Shown here in pieces: positions 49,212 through 58,800 of a stretch of 64,000 nucleotides of DNA (its first letter is position 1; every line of letters begins with the position of its first letter). The stretch covers positions 2,976,001-3,040,000 of the forward strand of contig JAHBBC010000001.1 in NCBI GenBank assembly GCA_019915015.1. The letters run 5' to 3'. Below the pieces are notes generated by a model. That model searched no databases, was not told where the DNA came from, and saw only the letters and a list, made by a program, of their open reading frames with translations. A program made the translations under genes and the position numbers. This stretch comes from Auriscalpium vulgare. Lineage: Eukaryota; Basidiomycota; Agaricomycetes; Russulales; Auriscalpiaceae.

Positions 49212-50389
49212 CTACGCTGGGCCACGCAATGCCGTGGATTCACCTTGCCAAAACAGATCAGCGACGTGCTGTTGCGACTTCTTGAGCAGGTCGGCGAAAG
49301 CGGGCAACACGACGTACCTCTTTTTACCCTTCGGAATGCTCTTTTGCCCTTTGTAGTGCTCCCGCTTGAGCTCTTTCCTGAGCACCAATGCCTCGCACAC
49401 ACGGCACCGATGCTTCCTTTGCCGTTGGACAAATTGAAAGCATAGCAATGGAAGGAAATATTGACATGCTTCGCACGTTGCCTTGGGTCCTGGAGGAGTA
49501 TACAGAGCAGATGGTACAAGAAGCGCCTTCGGGCGGAATTCGCCATCCTTCTCGATGCGCCCGCGTTTTCCGTGGCGGTACACGTAGCGGTGAGATGAGC
49601 CGAGGAGGGTGTTGACGCTCGCTCCACCGGCGACTTGAATGTAATTTTTCTCGCAGAAGTGCGCGAATAAGTGGGCGATCATGATGATGTCGCCAGCTGC
49701 GTACTGCAGGAGTGTCGGGGAGAGCGGGCGCTCCATCCACCTCGATGACTGTCCACTACGGTGCATCTCGACGACCTCGGCTGCGTAAATGGCGTCAGAA
49801 TAGGTGCGGCGGTTGGACGCATGAATCACGCACTGTCTTTGCGTACTCCAAAGTCGAGCTCCAGATCCTCCAGACAACGCTGCATCCCTATCACCGCGTC
49901 CAGGCTTTCGAACAACGCATCGCGCTTTCTGATAACGCTATATCCAAAACCCGAATTCGCAAGGCGCTCCAAGCGCTTGCGCTCCGGGTAGGCGTGGATC
50001 ATTGGGCGGCCAAAAATCTCTGCGATCTGCAGATCGAGGACCGTCCCCATGTCGGCGGCGAGCGTCTCATACAGCTCAATCGCATCCATGCGGCCGTCCC
50101 ACACAACTTTGATGATAGTTGGATCGGCAAGAAAGTTGGATAGGGCGGCGACGGAGCCTGAGTCATGTCGGATGGCGGGAATGTCGATGATATAAATGAC
50201 CTGCGGGCAGTCGGGAACGATGGGCGTCCCAAGGCACAGGAGAGAGAGGGCCCCTTGACTCGTACCGAGCTCTCTACCCTCGCAGTCCAAGACCGCGTAC
50301 GCATGGAGGGACAATGTGGCGATGGCGGAAATAACTTTGGCGCGGGTAGAGCAGAAATTGTACGCGACGGCTGTCGGTGTGGCGGCCAT
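49212..50389 (-). CDS. DEDDy 3'-5' exonuclease-domain protein (EXD1/Rrp6-like RNase H fold)
   Basis: Start ATG 50389: MAATPTAVAYNFCSTRAKVI. Exo I is AVLDCEGRELG (Asp-x-Glu). VIYIIDIPAI and a split aspartate region follow; Exo II is IIKVVWDGRMDAIELYETLA, with FGRPMIHAYPERKRLERLA after it. An intron (about 49834-49781) joins FGVRKD to TEVVEMHRSGQSSRWMERPL. Exo III is LQYAAGDIIMIAHLFAHF, the YxxxD form. All four acidic residues and the Tyr are present, so activity is plausible. The tail has KHRCRVCEALVLRKELK and KSIPKGKKRYV. Read straight through, it also has TCEACQ upstream, making two CxxC pairs. A possible GTGCGA..AAAG intron would remove the first pair. Such proteins trim structured or small RNAs; target unknown. 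Confidence 0.85.
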
Positions 50390-50597
50390 TGTTCAGGCTG
50401 TCGTCAGCCTCGGGTTGATGGCTGCTCTCTAGTTCGACATGCAGGCCGCCCGACCTTCATATATGATACTGTGCATCCCCACGAGGCGTTTATGCGGCAG
50501 GCATGAGACTAATTCGGTAGGGTGATCCCACCCTAGACCGCTGCGCAGCCGCCTGCAATGTCCATGAGGTCCAAGATATACGGCAGATTATGATGAC

Positions 50598-50737
50598 AGA
50601 AACGACGGACCTCCTGGTACAGGCTAGTGGGTCCGTTTATCTTCAAAGTCGCCGCTGGAGCCACACTGGCATGCTTTCAGAAACGACGGACTTCAAAGCT
50701 TTATCGAACAAGCCTGTGGGACCGTTCTTCGAAGTCG
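50598..50737. repeat. Diverged tandem duplication of ~60-80 bp
   Basis: CAGAAACGACGGAC followed by an AGTGGGTCCGTT and CTTCAAAGTCGC block occurs at 50598-50652. It recurs as CAGAAACGACGGAC, TGTGGGACCGTT and CTTCGAAGTCGC at about 50679-50737, the second copy carrying extra bases. Confidence 0.7.
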
Positions 50738-51576
50738 CAACACCATGACCTTGACTGGGGCGGGTTCAAGGCGGGACGAGGCATTCGGGTCGCATGTTCG
50801 CGAGTGTCCACTGTTATGTCTCTCTGAGTAGTCTCCTTCCGAGGCCGATTCGATGATAGTTAGTACTCTGGTACTAGTAATTAGTAACTAGTAAGGTAGT
50901 ACTATGTAGGACCCGCCGAGCGCCGATTACTTCTTCTTTACCCGTATGCCTCGACTTTGTTACAGTCTGTTTGGTCTCCATTCCCATAGAGATCCTGATG
51001 GTTGCAAGATCGGTCGCTGCTGGATCGACATTGCACCCTCTCCTGAATCCTGTGTTGATCCCAGTGTGGCAAGGTGTACGCGCAGTGGGGAATGGGCTCA
51101 TGCTGCCGGCCGCCGGCGCGGCACGCTTACATAAACCGGGAGAGATTGATGAGTCTCCGTCCTCGACTCACCTCCTCTCACCTCGAGCTCGCGGACACCG
51201 GCCTATCCTCTCTCGCTATGTACGTGCGTATTGCCTCGGGTTTCCGCGTTTCCGATGTTCTCTATCACTGCGTTGTGCACCGATCTCGCGCCGTGTCCAA
51301 GGAGCTACTAGTAGGAGATCATGATGATGATCGCGGTACCGAAGCACTGCCTGGGCATCATGGCTAGAGGACTTATGTACAAGGGTCGTGCCCGAACGGC
51401 GACAAAGCCCTCTAGACACCCCACAGAGGATCCGAAGAGGAGACATCAAGAGCCAGCGCTGCCAGTCCACACGAAAGGTACGCCGGTGTCGCACATGATA
51501 AGTAACGCTGCTCATGCATACCTCCGCGAGGCTTCATGACGGCAAGGTAGTGTTGCCGTCTCCGCTACACACCTTG

Positions 51577-51886
51577 CAGAGGACATTGAAGAGGGTGAAG
51601 ACGCGGAACTGACAGAGCATCTGGCCTGCTCAAATAACGTGCGCCATCAGATGTTTGCGACCTTCCATGCTGCTCGCGCGTATCCTTGATTCCAACAATA
51701 AGCCGGACGACATACCCCATCATATGCCCTGGAGAAGTCTTCGAGGAGGAAGACAACGCAGAGGCAGAGCAGGCTCCCGCTTGCGCGAAGGCTTTCAAAG
51801 TGCGCCATATGCTTCACTACGTGATGCCGATGCGTACGAGACAGGACGAAGCGCCTCATAGGTTCGTCAGCAGCAGCATCTCATAG
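51577..51886 (+). pseudogene. Decayed gene fragment with internal duplication
   Basis: Two translated stretches in different frames resemble each other: EEGEDAELTEHLACSNN with VRHQMFATFHAAR (51577-51690), and EVFEEEDNAEAEQAPACAKA with VRHMLHYVMPMR (about 51735-51845). The shared layout (acidic run, Ala-Cys, VRH) suggests an old internal repeat of a coding exon, now out of frame and with stops between. Parent family not recognised. Confidence 0.4.
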
Positions 51887-52605
51887 TTTCAACTGTGCAG
51901 CAGCCCTGACAGTCCCATAGATGATTAATCATGCACAGTCCATTGGCGTCGTGTGAAATCTTCGGACGGCAGGTGCGTAGCAGTATGCCGTTTCCTTGCT
52001 GATGATCTTCTCGGAGCACAGGACTCCAGTGCCCGCGCCCCACGCCACTTTTTTCGCGCTTGCTTCCTCGGTCGACAACACCTCGTCACACTTCGCTTGA
52101 CGCGCTGAACGTTGAACGCTCATGCTGTCGTCACGTCCCGATTTCCGTCTTCCTAGATCGATTTCACGTCGTATGTACATCTGACTCCCTGCCATTATGC
52201 ATCCAAGTGTATCGTAGAATCTATTGCCAAGTGATGCAGTGCTGTAATGCAGAACAGTGTGACCGACAAGCCGTCTTCCCCAATAAAGCACGAGAAGTAA
52301 TTCAGCGTCAAAGAACGTGTGCAACAGTCTGCCGAGCACTTATTTATACAGTCAAGTTCTGAACAAAAGGACCTCTGTGCAACTCCTGGTGAGTCTCCGG
52401 AGCGCAGCTCCGGCGGATCTTGTATTTCATCAGCTTATGTAAAGACCTCTTCGCATGAGAATCAACTAGTAGTAAGTTGAACTACAGTAGTATGTAAGGT
52501 TTACTGAAAGCTGAGTAAACATCCCGCGGGTGTACGGCTGATCGACTATCATCGGCCGCGTTCGTTCAGTCTGCTTCCAGGAGACTACCGCGGGTGTTGA
52601 CTAAC

Positions 52606-52734
52606 ATGGTTGCCTCCTGGAACGCACAGACAACAGCGGACGAAGTTGCCGAATGTCTGAGTTCCGAGATCAAGAACAAGAATGGTGTGTACAGCGTCTG
52701 TCAGGACTCAGTACGACGTGCTCTCATGTGTACT
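52606..52734 (+). pseudogene. Third SDR copy: exon 1 and part of intron 1, cut by a copia LTR
   Basis: ATG 52606 encodes MVASWNAQTTADEVAECLSS then EIKNKN, differing from copy 2 (1449) at only a few residues. Exon 1 (52606-52684) ends at the same codon phase with the same donor GTGTGT. Similarity continues into intron 1 (ACGACGTGCTCTCATG against ACGACGTGCTCTTATG) and then stops at 52735, where a TGTTG..CAACA LTR begins. The rest of this gene copy is not in the window and would be expected beyond the nested transposons. Whether it is still spliced is unknown; here it is broken. Confidence 0.85.
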
Positions 52735-53028
52735 TGTTGAACTCGCAGGGCTAGAATACCAGACTCAGTGATGGTACAAATCACTGGCATTCATGTATTT
52801 ACCTAGAATACCAGACTACGAGAATATGAGCACTACAGTATGAGAATAGAGAACTCGGGCTCACCTCAGTGATGGTACAAATCACTGAGGTGTAGATGCT
52901 ACGACGACGCGACTTTACACCGCGCATTACCTAAGCCCGTACTCTTCTCCACGACTATCGCGTTTCCGTATCGTACAGTAAGTATCTCGTGTCTGTCTGG
53001 CTGCTGAGACGTTTGACTGACTCCAACA
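52735..53028 (-). repeat. Copia 3' LTR, 294 bp
   Basis: Bounded by TGTTG and CAACA (plus strand TGTTGAACTC..GACTCCAACA), directly next to the polypurine tract of the copia element. It contains two copies of CTAGAATACCAGACT (about 52751 and 52803) and two copies of a hairpin-forming CAGTGAT..ATCACTG unit. No second LTR is available for comparison. Confidence 0.85.
52862..52892. repeat. 12-bp perfect inverted repeat inside the copia LTR
   Basis: CACCTCAGTGAT, 7-nt spacer GGTACAA, then ATCACTGAGGTG. A shorter relative with a 7-bp stem and the same spacer lies at 52767-52787. Confidence 0.9.
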
Positions 53029-53040
53029 CACCCCCTCAAA
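53029..53040 (-). other. Copia polypurine tract
   Basis: On the minus strand TTTGAGGGGGTG immediately precedes the LTR start TGTTGG, the usual plus-strand priming site of copia elements. The pol stop codon (TGA, 53038-53036) lies within it. Confidence 0.8.
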
Positions 53041-55200
53041 CCTCACGGAGCCCCAAGAGCTCCTGCATCTTCTCAACTTTCGGCCTCGGGAGTGCCTTTG
53101 TTAGGATGTCGGCCGTCATCTCGCTCGTCGGACAATACTCCATCTCGACGAGGTTTTTCTCCACAGCTTCGCGGATAAAGTGATAGCGTATGTCGATGTG
53201 TTTCGTCCGCGAGTGGAACTGATTGTCTTTCGACAGCGCAAGGGCCGACTGGTTGTCGCAATACAGTGTGATTGGGGTTGTCATGGGGGACATGAGCTCG
53301 GAGATCAACGAGCGCATCCAGAGGCATTCCTGCGCAGCGTGAGTCGCCGCAATATACTCTGCTTCGGTGCTTGACAACGCGACGATAGGTTGCTTCTTGG
53401 ACGACCAAGAAACTGCTCCGCCGAGAGTGAAGACATACCCCGAAATCGAGTGACGATGGTCTTGCGACGCCCAATCCGCATCCGTAAAGGCCTCCAGACT
53501 CATCTCCTTTCCTCCCAATACTAACCAAAATTCCCTCGTGCCCTTCAGGTACCTCAGCACCCGCTTCGCTGCCTCCCAGTGCGTGCGGCCCGGATTCTGC
53601 ATAAACTGCGAGAGCGTCGTCACCGCGAACGCAATATCGGGCCGAGTCCCGATCGCAGCATACATGAGCGAGCCGACCGCTTCCTGGTATGGGACATTTC
53701 GCATATCTTCGAATTCGCGCGGCGTCGCCGGGCTCTGCGCCTGGCTGAGTTGGACGTTGGGATCCATGGGAACGGTCAAAGGTTTTGCGTCTTCGAGATT
53801 GAAGCGCGCGAGGATCGTGTCGATGTACGCATGCTGGTTAAGTGAGATAGTACGATTCGCGCGATCGCGTTTGACCTGGAACCCAAGAATCCAATGAATT
53901 TCGCCTAGATCCGTCATCTCGAACGAATCCCGGAGATCTTGTTTGACTCGCGCCACCTCTTCAAGCTTTGGCGCCATGACAATAAGATCATCCGTAGCCA
54001 CTGTCATGAAGGAGAAATTCTCCTCGTCCCTGTACCTATAGTAGACGCCGTGGTCGACAGCCGAGTGAGCGAAGCCGCGGGCGGTCATGGACTTATCAAA
54101 TTTCTTGTTCCAGAGCCGACCTGCTTGCTTCGTCCCGTAAATGCCCTTGAGCAGCTCGCATACATCGTCTTCACGACCGGCTTCCTCGTAACCGGGCGGC
54201 TGCTTCATGAAGACTTGCTCATCCATCTCTCCGTTGAGGTATGCATTTTTCACATCCAGTTGGTGAATCTCCCAATTGAAGTGCGCGGCGATAGCCAGCA
54301 AAAGACGGATGGAAACGAGTTTGACGACGGGCGAGAAGGTGTCATGGTAGTCGAGTCCGGGTACCTGAGTATAGCCTTGTGCAACGAGACGCGCCTTGCG
54401 CAACAAAATCTCGCCATTAGGACCTCGTTTGATTTTGAATACCCACCGACATCCAACTACATTCCTTCCGGCAGGACGTGGAACGAGACGCCAGACTGCA
54501 AGCTTGAACATTCGCCCGAGCTCGTCGAGAATGGCTGGTTCCCAAAGCGGCCAGTCCGGAGAATTCCGAGCCTCGTTGATGTTTCGTGGCTCCTTGCCTT
54601 CTGACACCGACGTTGCCAGCGCATAGACTTGTTCCTCCGTTAATTCGACTGATTCCTGCTCGTATCCGTCACCTGGCGCGACTGCAAGATGTCCCGAACG
54701 CTGCATCCCTTTCGGGATGATAGGAGAACGCGTGGTGCCTTGAGTGGTGCCTTCTCCGGCCTCAAGACGACGCACATACGCGGAAGGTTGGATAGTGCGA
54801 CGCGGACGTTGCTGGACCTCCTCGGAGACGCTGGAGGGTTGTTGGGATGCACCAGAGGTACGTTCTTCGTCGTTTGGACGCTGTACAGCCTGGCTAGGCT
54901 TAGTCTGCGGGTGGTGCTCGATCGGCGGCGTGTTCGGCGTGGTTTCCGCATTCGAATCGCTGTCCTGCTGTTGCACCCCCTCGGGCACGACCTCGCTGAC
55001 CGCAGAGGGCTGTGGAGCGTCGTCAAACACGACGTTTCGCTCGACACTGATGCTCCTCTTATTTGGCCAGTAGATCATCACCCCCTTGCTCTCGACACTG
55101 TACCCCATGAAGCGGCCTTCCTCTGCACGCGGTGATGGGACCTCGCGTGCTACAGGCACGTAGACCGGACCGCACACCTCAAACCACACCACCACACTCT
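53036..55200 (-). CDS. Copia polyprotein C-terminal part: reverse transcriptase and RNase H
   Basis: More than 719 uninterrupted codons. The frame stays open further upstream on the minus strand, but without copia-like sequence beyond about 55.2 kb. The start has the integrase C-terminal signature EEGRFMGYSVESKGVMIYWP and KRSISVERNVVF. RT follows: VVGCRWVFKIKRGPNGEILL, KARLVAQGYTQVPGLDYHDT, IHQLDVKNAYLNGEMDEQVF, GIYGTKQAGRLWNKKF and the catalytic block TVATDDLIVMAPKLEEV, with EMTDLGEIHWILGFQV after it. RNase H includes EAFTDADWASQDHRHSISGY, VALSSTEAEYIAATHAAQE, TLYCDNQSALALSKD and RTKHIDIRYHFIREAV. It ends LLGLREV. The RT active site reads ATDD instead of YVDD, a variation I believe occurs in fungal copia lineages. 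No stops or frameshifts, so the truncation appears recent. Confidence 0.95.
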
Positions 55201-55848
55201 CCCCTGGGCGCGGCGGGACAGAACCAAGGTCGGCGAAACGCAGCGAACTGAGGGAAGGTTGCCACTCGCGAAGGGTAGAGTGACCGGAGGCGGGAGAGGT
55301 CGTAGGCGCCGAACGAAGGGTAGCGTGGGAATCGAGAGGTGATAGAGCATAGAGTGTACGTGTACGAGTGATGACAAAGCAATCTACCCTTGGGAGACGA
55401 CACCCGAGACTTCACAGCACAAAACAAGAGATACGACCCTAGCGAGCGTTCGGCGAACCAGGCGACGGGACCTAACCATGCACTAGGGGAAAGGCGAAGA
55501 TAGCAGCGGCAGGGGAAGCGGTAGTCTCGGCGAAGAGTCACCAAGTCAGTACGGCTTAGGCGAACACGGCGAGCGAAATGGGAGACTGAGGGACTCGACA
55601 GCACGGTGCTGGACTGACGGTATGTGTATTACGTTTGCGACGGGACTGACGGTATCTGGCTAGTAGGAGAAGGACGGCAGCGGCAGCGCGCCCCAGGATA
55701 GAGAGCGCGCTGTGGTTGGGGGTTTTCGCCAGCGGTCGCGCGCTCTCACGCTCCTTCTTACCCTCTCTCCTCTCGCCCCAGGCAGTAGAGCACTCCTCAC
55801 CCCGACCCTTGGCCCCCCCAGCGACTGCAGTGGGGGTTTACTCATCAT
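55200..55848 (+). repeat. Putative gypsy 5' LTR/leader (borders undefined)
   Basis: Non-coding DNA between the truncated copia pol and the gypsy gag. It contains a direct repeat, GGACTGACGGTAT (55610-55622 and 55643-55655), C/T-rich tracts and TTCGGCGAA (55449). By position it should include the 5' LTR. I found no copy of it in 62.7-64 kb, so the true 3' LTR presumably lies beyond the window. Confidence 0.45.
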
Positions 55849-55851
55849 TTG

Positions 55852-55871
55852 TGGAGCCCACCGCGAGGGAT
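55852..55871 (+). other. Candidate primer-binding site
   Basis: Begins TGG (complement of tRNA CCA) and continues AGCCCACCGCGAGGGAT. Its reverse complement contains GATCCCTCGC, which resembles a tRNA T-arm end; the fit is one base off a perfect 3' end. It lies 20 nt before the gag ATG, unusually close. Primer tRNA not identified. Confidence 0.35.
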
Positions 55872-55890
55872 CTCTCTGCTCAAATTCACA

Positions 55891-58800
55891 ATGGGTCCGA
55901 AGGCCAGAGTAGTGTTGGAGCCCACGAGGCGACAGCCGTTGCGAGCCTCATGCACAGACGCATATGCCGTGGCTCAATTCGCCGAAATGCCAGGCCACTT
56001 CGAAGACGAGGAACAAGACGGGAATGTTGCTGGTTACGACGCTGCACTCGACCCGACCAACGCAGGCAGGGGAAGCAGTGGAGGGGTCGACGAGGTCGAA
56101 GTGTCGCGTCAGGGCCCTCCCTTGCCAAGACACGACGGGCCAGATGGTCGCCCAGCGGAGCAAGACGGGTGGGTAGAGTCGCTAATGCTGCATAGGGAAC
56201 TGTTGCGCATGGGCGAGAGCCCGGCCAGGCTCAGGATTGGCCCAGTCGAGACACCGCGCTCACGACGAGTCGCGGAGGCGGACGATTCGGAGCCCGAAGT
56301 CGCCGACATCATTGATGGGCGCGGGGAACGGCAACCATCAAATCCAGGGTCACGGCGAAATAGACCAGTTTCGCCGAACCGCGGGTCGCAGGGAGGTTTA
56401 TCAGGCGAGCGGCAGCGAAGCGGCTCGGCTGCCTCTTCCCCACTTTCAGACGCACCCAGTTCCCCCGTAAACCAGCCGTTACCCACCAGGATGACAACCC
56501 CGATGCCTACGCGCGGTGATAGGCGCGCCCCCACGTTCGATGGGAGCCGTCCCCGCGAGCTACCCCGTTACTTCGCCGAACTCAAGCACCTGTTGACGCA
56601 AGCTGGGATTACGAACGATGAAGAGATGAAGGCGCATGCGGTCCGTTACCTCGACGTCCTCACAGCGGATCAGTGGGTGATACGTCCGGAGTTTGAGAAG
56701 GGCAAGAAGTTCGCCGATTTCGAGAAGGCGATCATAGCCCTCTACCCGGGCGCGGACGGTGAACGGAAGTACGTCCTAGGGGACCTCGATAGGCTGGTGG
56801 CCCAGTACGCAAACGGGGGGCTTACTTCTCTTGGTGACCTGAGCCACTACTACCGGGAGTTCTACGCAATCTCCGAATTCTTGAAGAAGAGGGGCCGCGT
56901 ATCGGAGAGGGATCAAGACTTCGCATTCCTCCGAGGGCTTCCCAGGTCGCTGCAGGACAGGGTGGAACAGCGGTTGCAGTACAAGGAGCCGGACCATGAT
57001 CGCGATGACCCTTATCCAATGGCGAAGGTCTTTGAGGCCGCCGAGTACCTGCTGCACGGGACCACGACGACGCCGCGCTCACACACGGATATGCCGTCCG
57101 TAACCGCGGCGGTGGAGAGCCAGCTGCCGCCAGCGAAGGCCGCCGAACCGGTAGTAAAGGTCGAGCAGTTTGGGGCGCTATTGGAGAAGGCGACCGAACA
57201 GATAGCGAGAGCGTACCAGGCCGGGAGAGCTGAGGCACTAGCTGGCAACGGCAACGGTGCGCCGAACTTCACGCGCGGACCCGCGGGCCCGATGCAGGCG
57301 GCCAACATGGGGTACGATCGGCCGCGGCCAGGGCCAGGACAAGGCGGTGCGCGGTGCACGTTCTGTGGGGGGCCGGACCACTTCATGCGCGAGTGCATGG
57401 TGCTCCAGGAGAGCATCGCCGACGGGAAGGTTCGCCGAAACAACCGTGGCCAAGTGACGCTCGCCAGCGGTCTGGAGATACCCTGGGGCAAAGGAACTCT
57501 ACAGCAGATTGTCGATGATTACTATCGAGCGAACCCGGCGGCGTTGAGGCCCGAAGTCGCAGCGAGACTCGGGAACGCGGTGACCGAGAACATGATGTTA
57601 GCCACGTCGGGGCCGATCGCGGTTACCGACTACCCGCTGAGGCCTGCACGCGACCAACCGGTGGCAGGGATGATCCAGATGATACCCCAGCTCACGGATG
57701 AGGAACGCGTCGCACAACTACATCAGGAGGTGCAAGTCTTGATGAATCTGCGAGACAAGAGGGCAGAGGAGAAAGCTAGAAGGGAGCGAGCCTTGGCGAA
57801 CGGGGAGCTAGCCAAACCCATAGGTCCCCTACCCGGAGAGCGGGTTAAGACGAGGCGCATGGTCCCAGAAGTGGTCATTTCGCCATCCAAGTATACAGCG
57901 AAGCCAAAGAAAGTCGCATTCGCCGAACCGGAGAACGCCAAGCCATCCAGCGAGGCGGTCGCGGGGCACGAAGAAGAACCGGAGTTAGACACGGAGCCTA
58001 TACACCCGTTCGCGCTAGTACCGGATGCCACGTACGTGGCCACGGAGGAGGAACAGCGCGCAGAAAGGAATAAGAAGGCAACCGCGGCCTACGTCAAGGA
58101 CACGCCGGTACACGAGGAGGGCATAGCATCCACGGTGTACGAGCGGGCAATGGGAGCATCAGTTACGCTGACGCAACGGGAGTTACTGTCGTTGGCCCCA
58201 GAAGTACGGGCGCAGATAAGACACGCTGTCACCCCTCGGCGTATCCCTACCGCACCGACCCGAGCGGCACAAGAGCCGGTGGCGGTGATGCAAACGGAGC
58301 TACAGGCAGGACAGGATGAATTCGCCGAAGCCTTCGGCGACCTGTGCGGTTTAGACGACGGCAGCAGTGAGCGCGAATCCGAGAGGGACCGTGTCCGGGG
58401 AATATCTTCGCATATGCCGGCATCGTTCATGCAGGCGATGGGCTTCCAGACGGCGGCGCCGCCCGCCGGCGCCCTCATCTTGCCGGACCCGGTTTTATCG
58501 CAGTTCCTCAACGCGACCGAGCGGCCGTCGGAACCATTGATCGTGGCAAAAGAATCGTCGGCGCTACGGGCAGTACTACCTTTGGTAGACAACCAAGCGC
58601 ACATAGAGGCGATCCTGGATCCAGGATCGCAGGTCATCTCCATGTCCGAAGACACATGCCACTTTTTAGGGCTCGCTTACGACCCCACCATCACGCTAGA
58701 TATGCTGTCGGCAAACGGGTCCGTCGACAAGTCGCTGGGTTTGGCGCGCAACGTAGCGCTGAAGCTCGGCGAAATCACGCTCTACGTTCAGATACACGTC

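Larger units (their letters stand above)
50390..52605. other. 2.2-kb repeat-scarred region, no intact gene
   Basis: No gene recognised. It contains degenerate internal duplications (annotated separately), an AT-rich block of TAGTACT/ACTAGTAA words at 50860-50910, and a perfect 7-bp hairpin, CCGGAGC-GCA-GCTCCGG, at 52397-52413. Short frames in all directions are interrupted. Decayed sequence is more likely than a working gene. Confidence 0.45.
52735..55200 (-). mobile_element. Ty1/copia LTR retrotransposon, 3' part (reverse orientation)
   Basis: From right to left: the end of the integrase/pol linker, reverse transcriptase, RNase H, polypurine tract and 3' LTR. Gag, protease and the integrase core are absent. 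On the right it gives way near 55.2 kb to the leader of a gypsy element in the opposite orientation, consistent with a nested insertion or a deletion. On the left its LTR lies in intron 1 of the third SDR copy; the candidate target-site 5-mer is GTACT (52730-52734), whose partner would be outside the window. Confidence 0.85.

Noticed and set aside
52397..52413. Hairpin CCGGAGC-GCA-GCTCCGG as a Helitron 3' end
   Set aside because: No CTRR terminus follows the hairpin and no Rep/helicase sequence is nearby.
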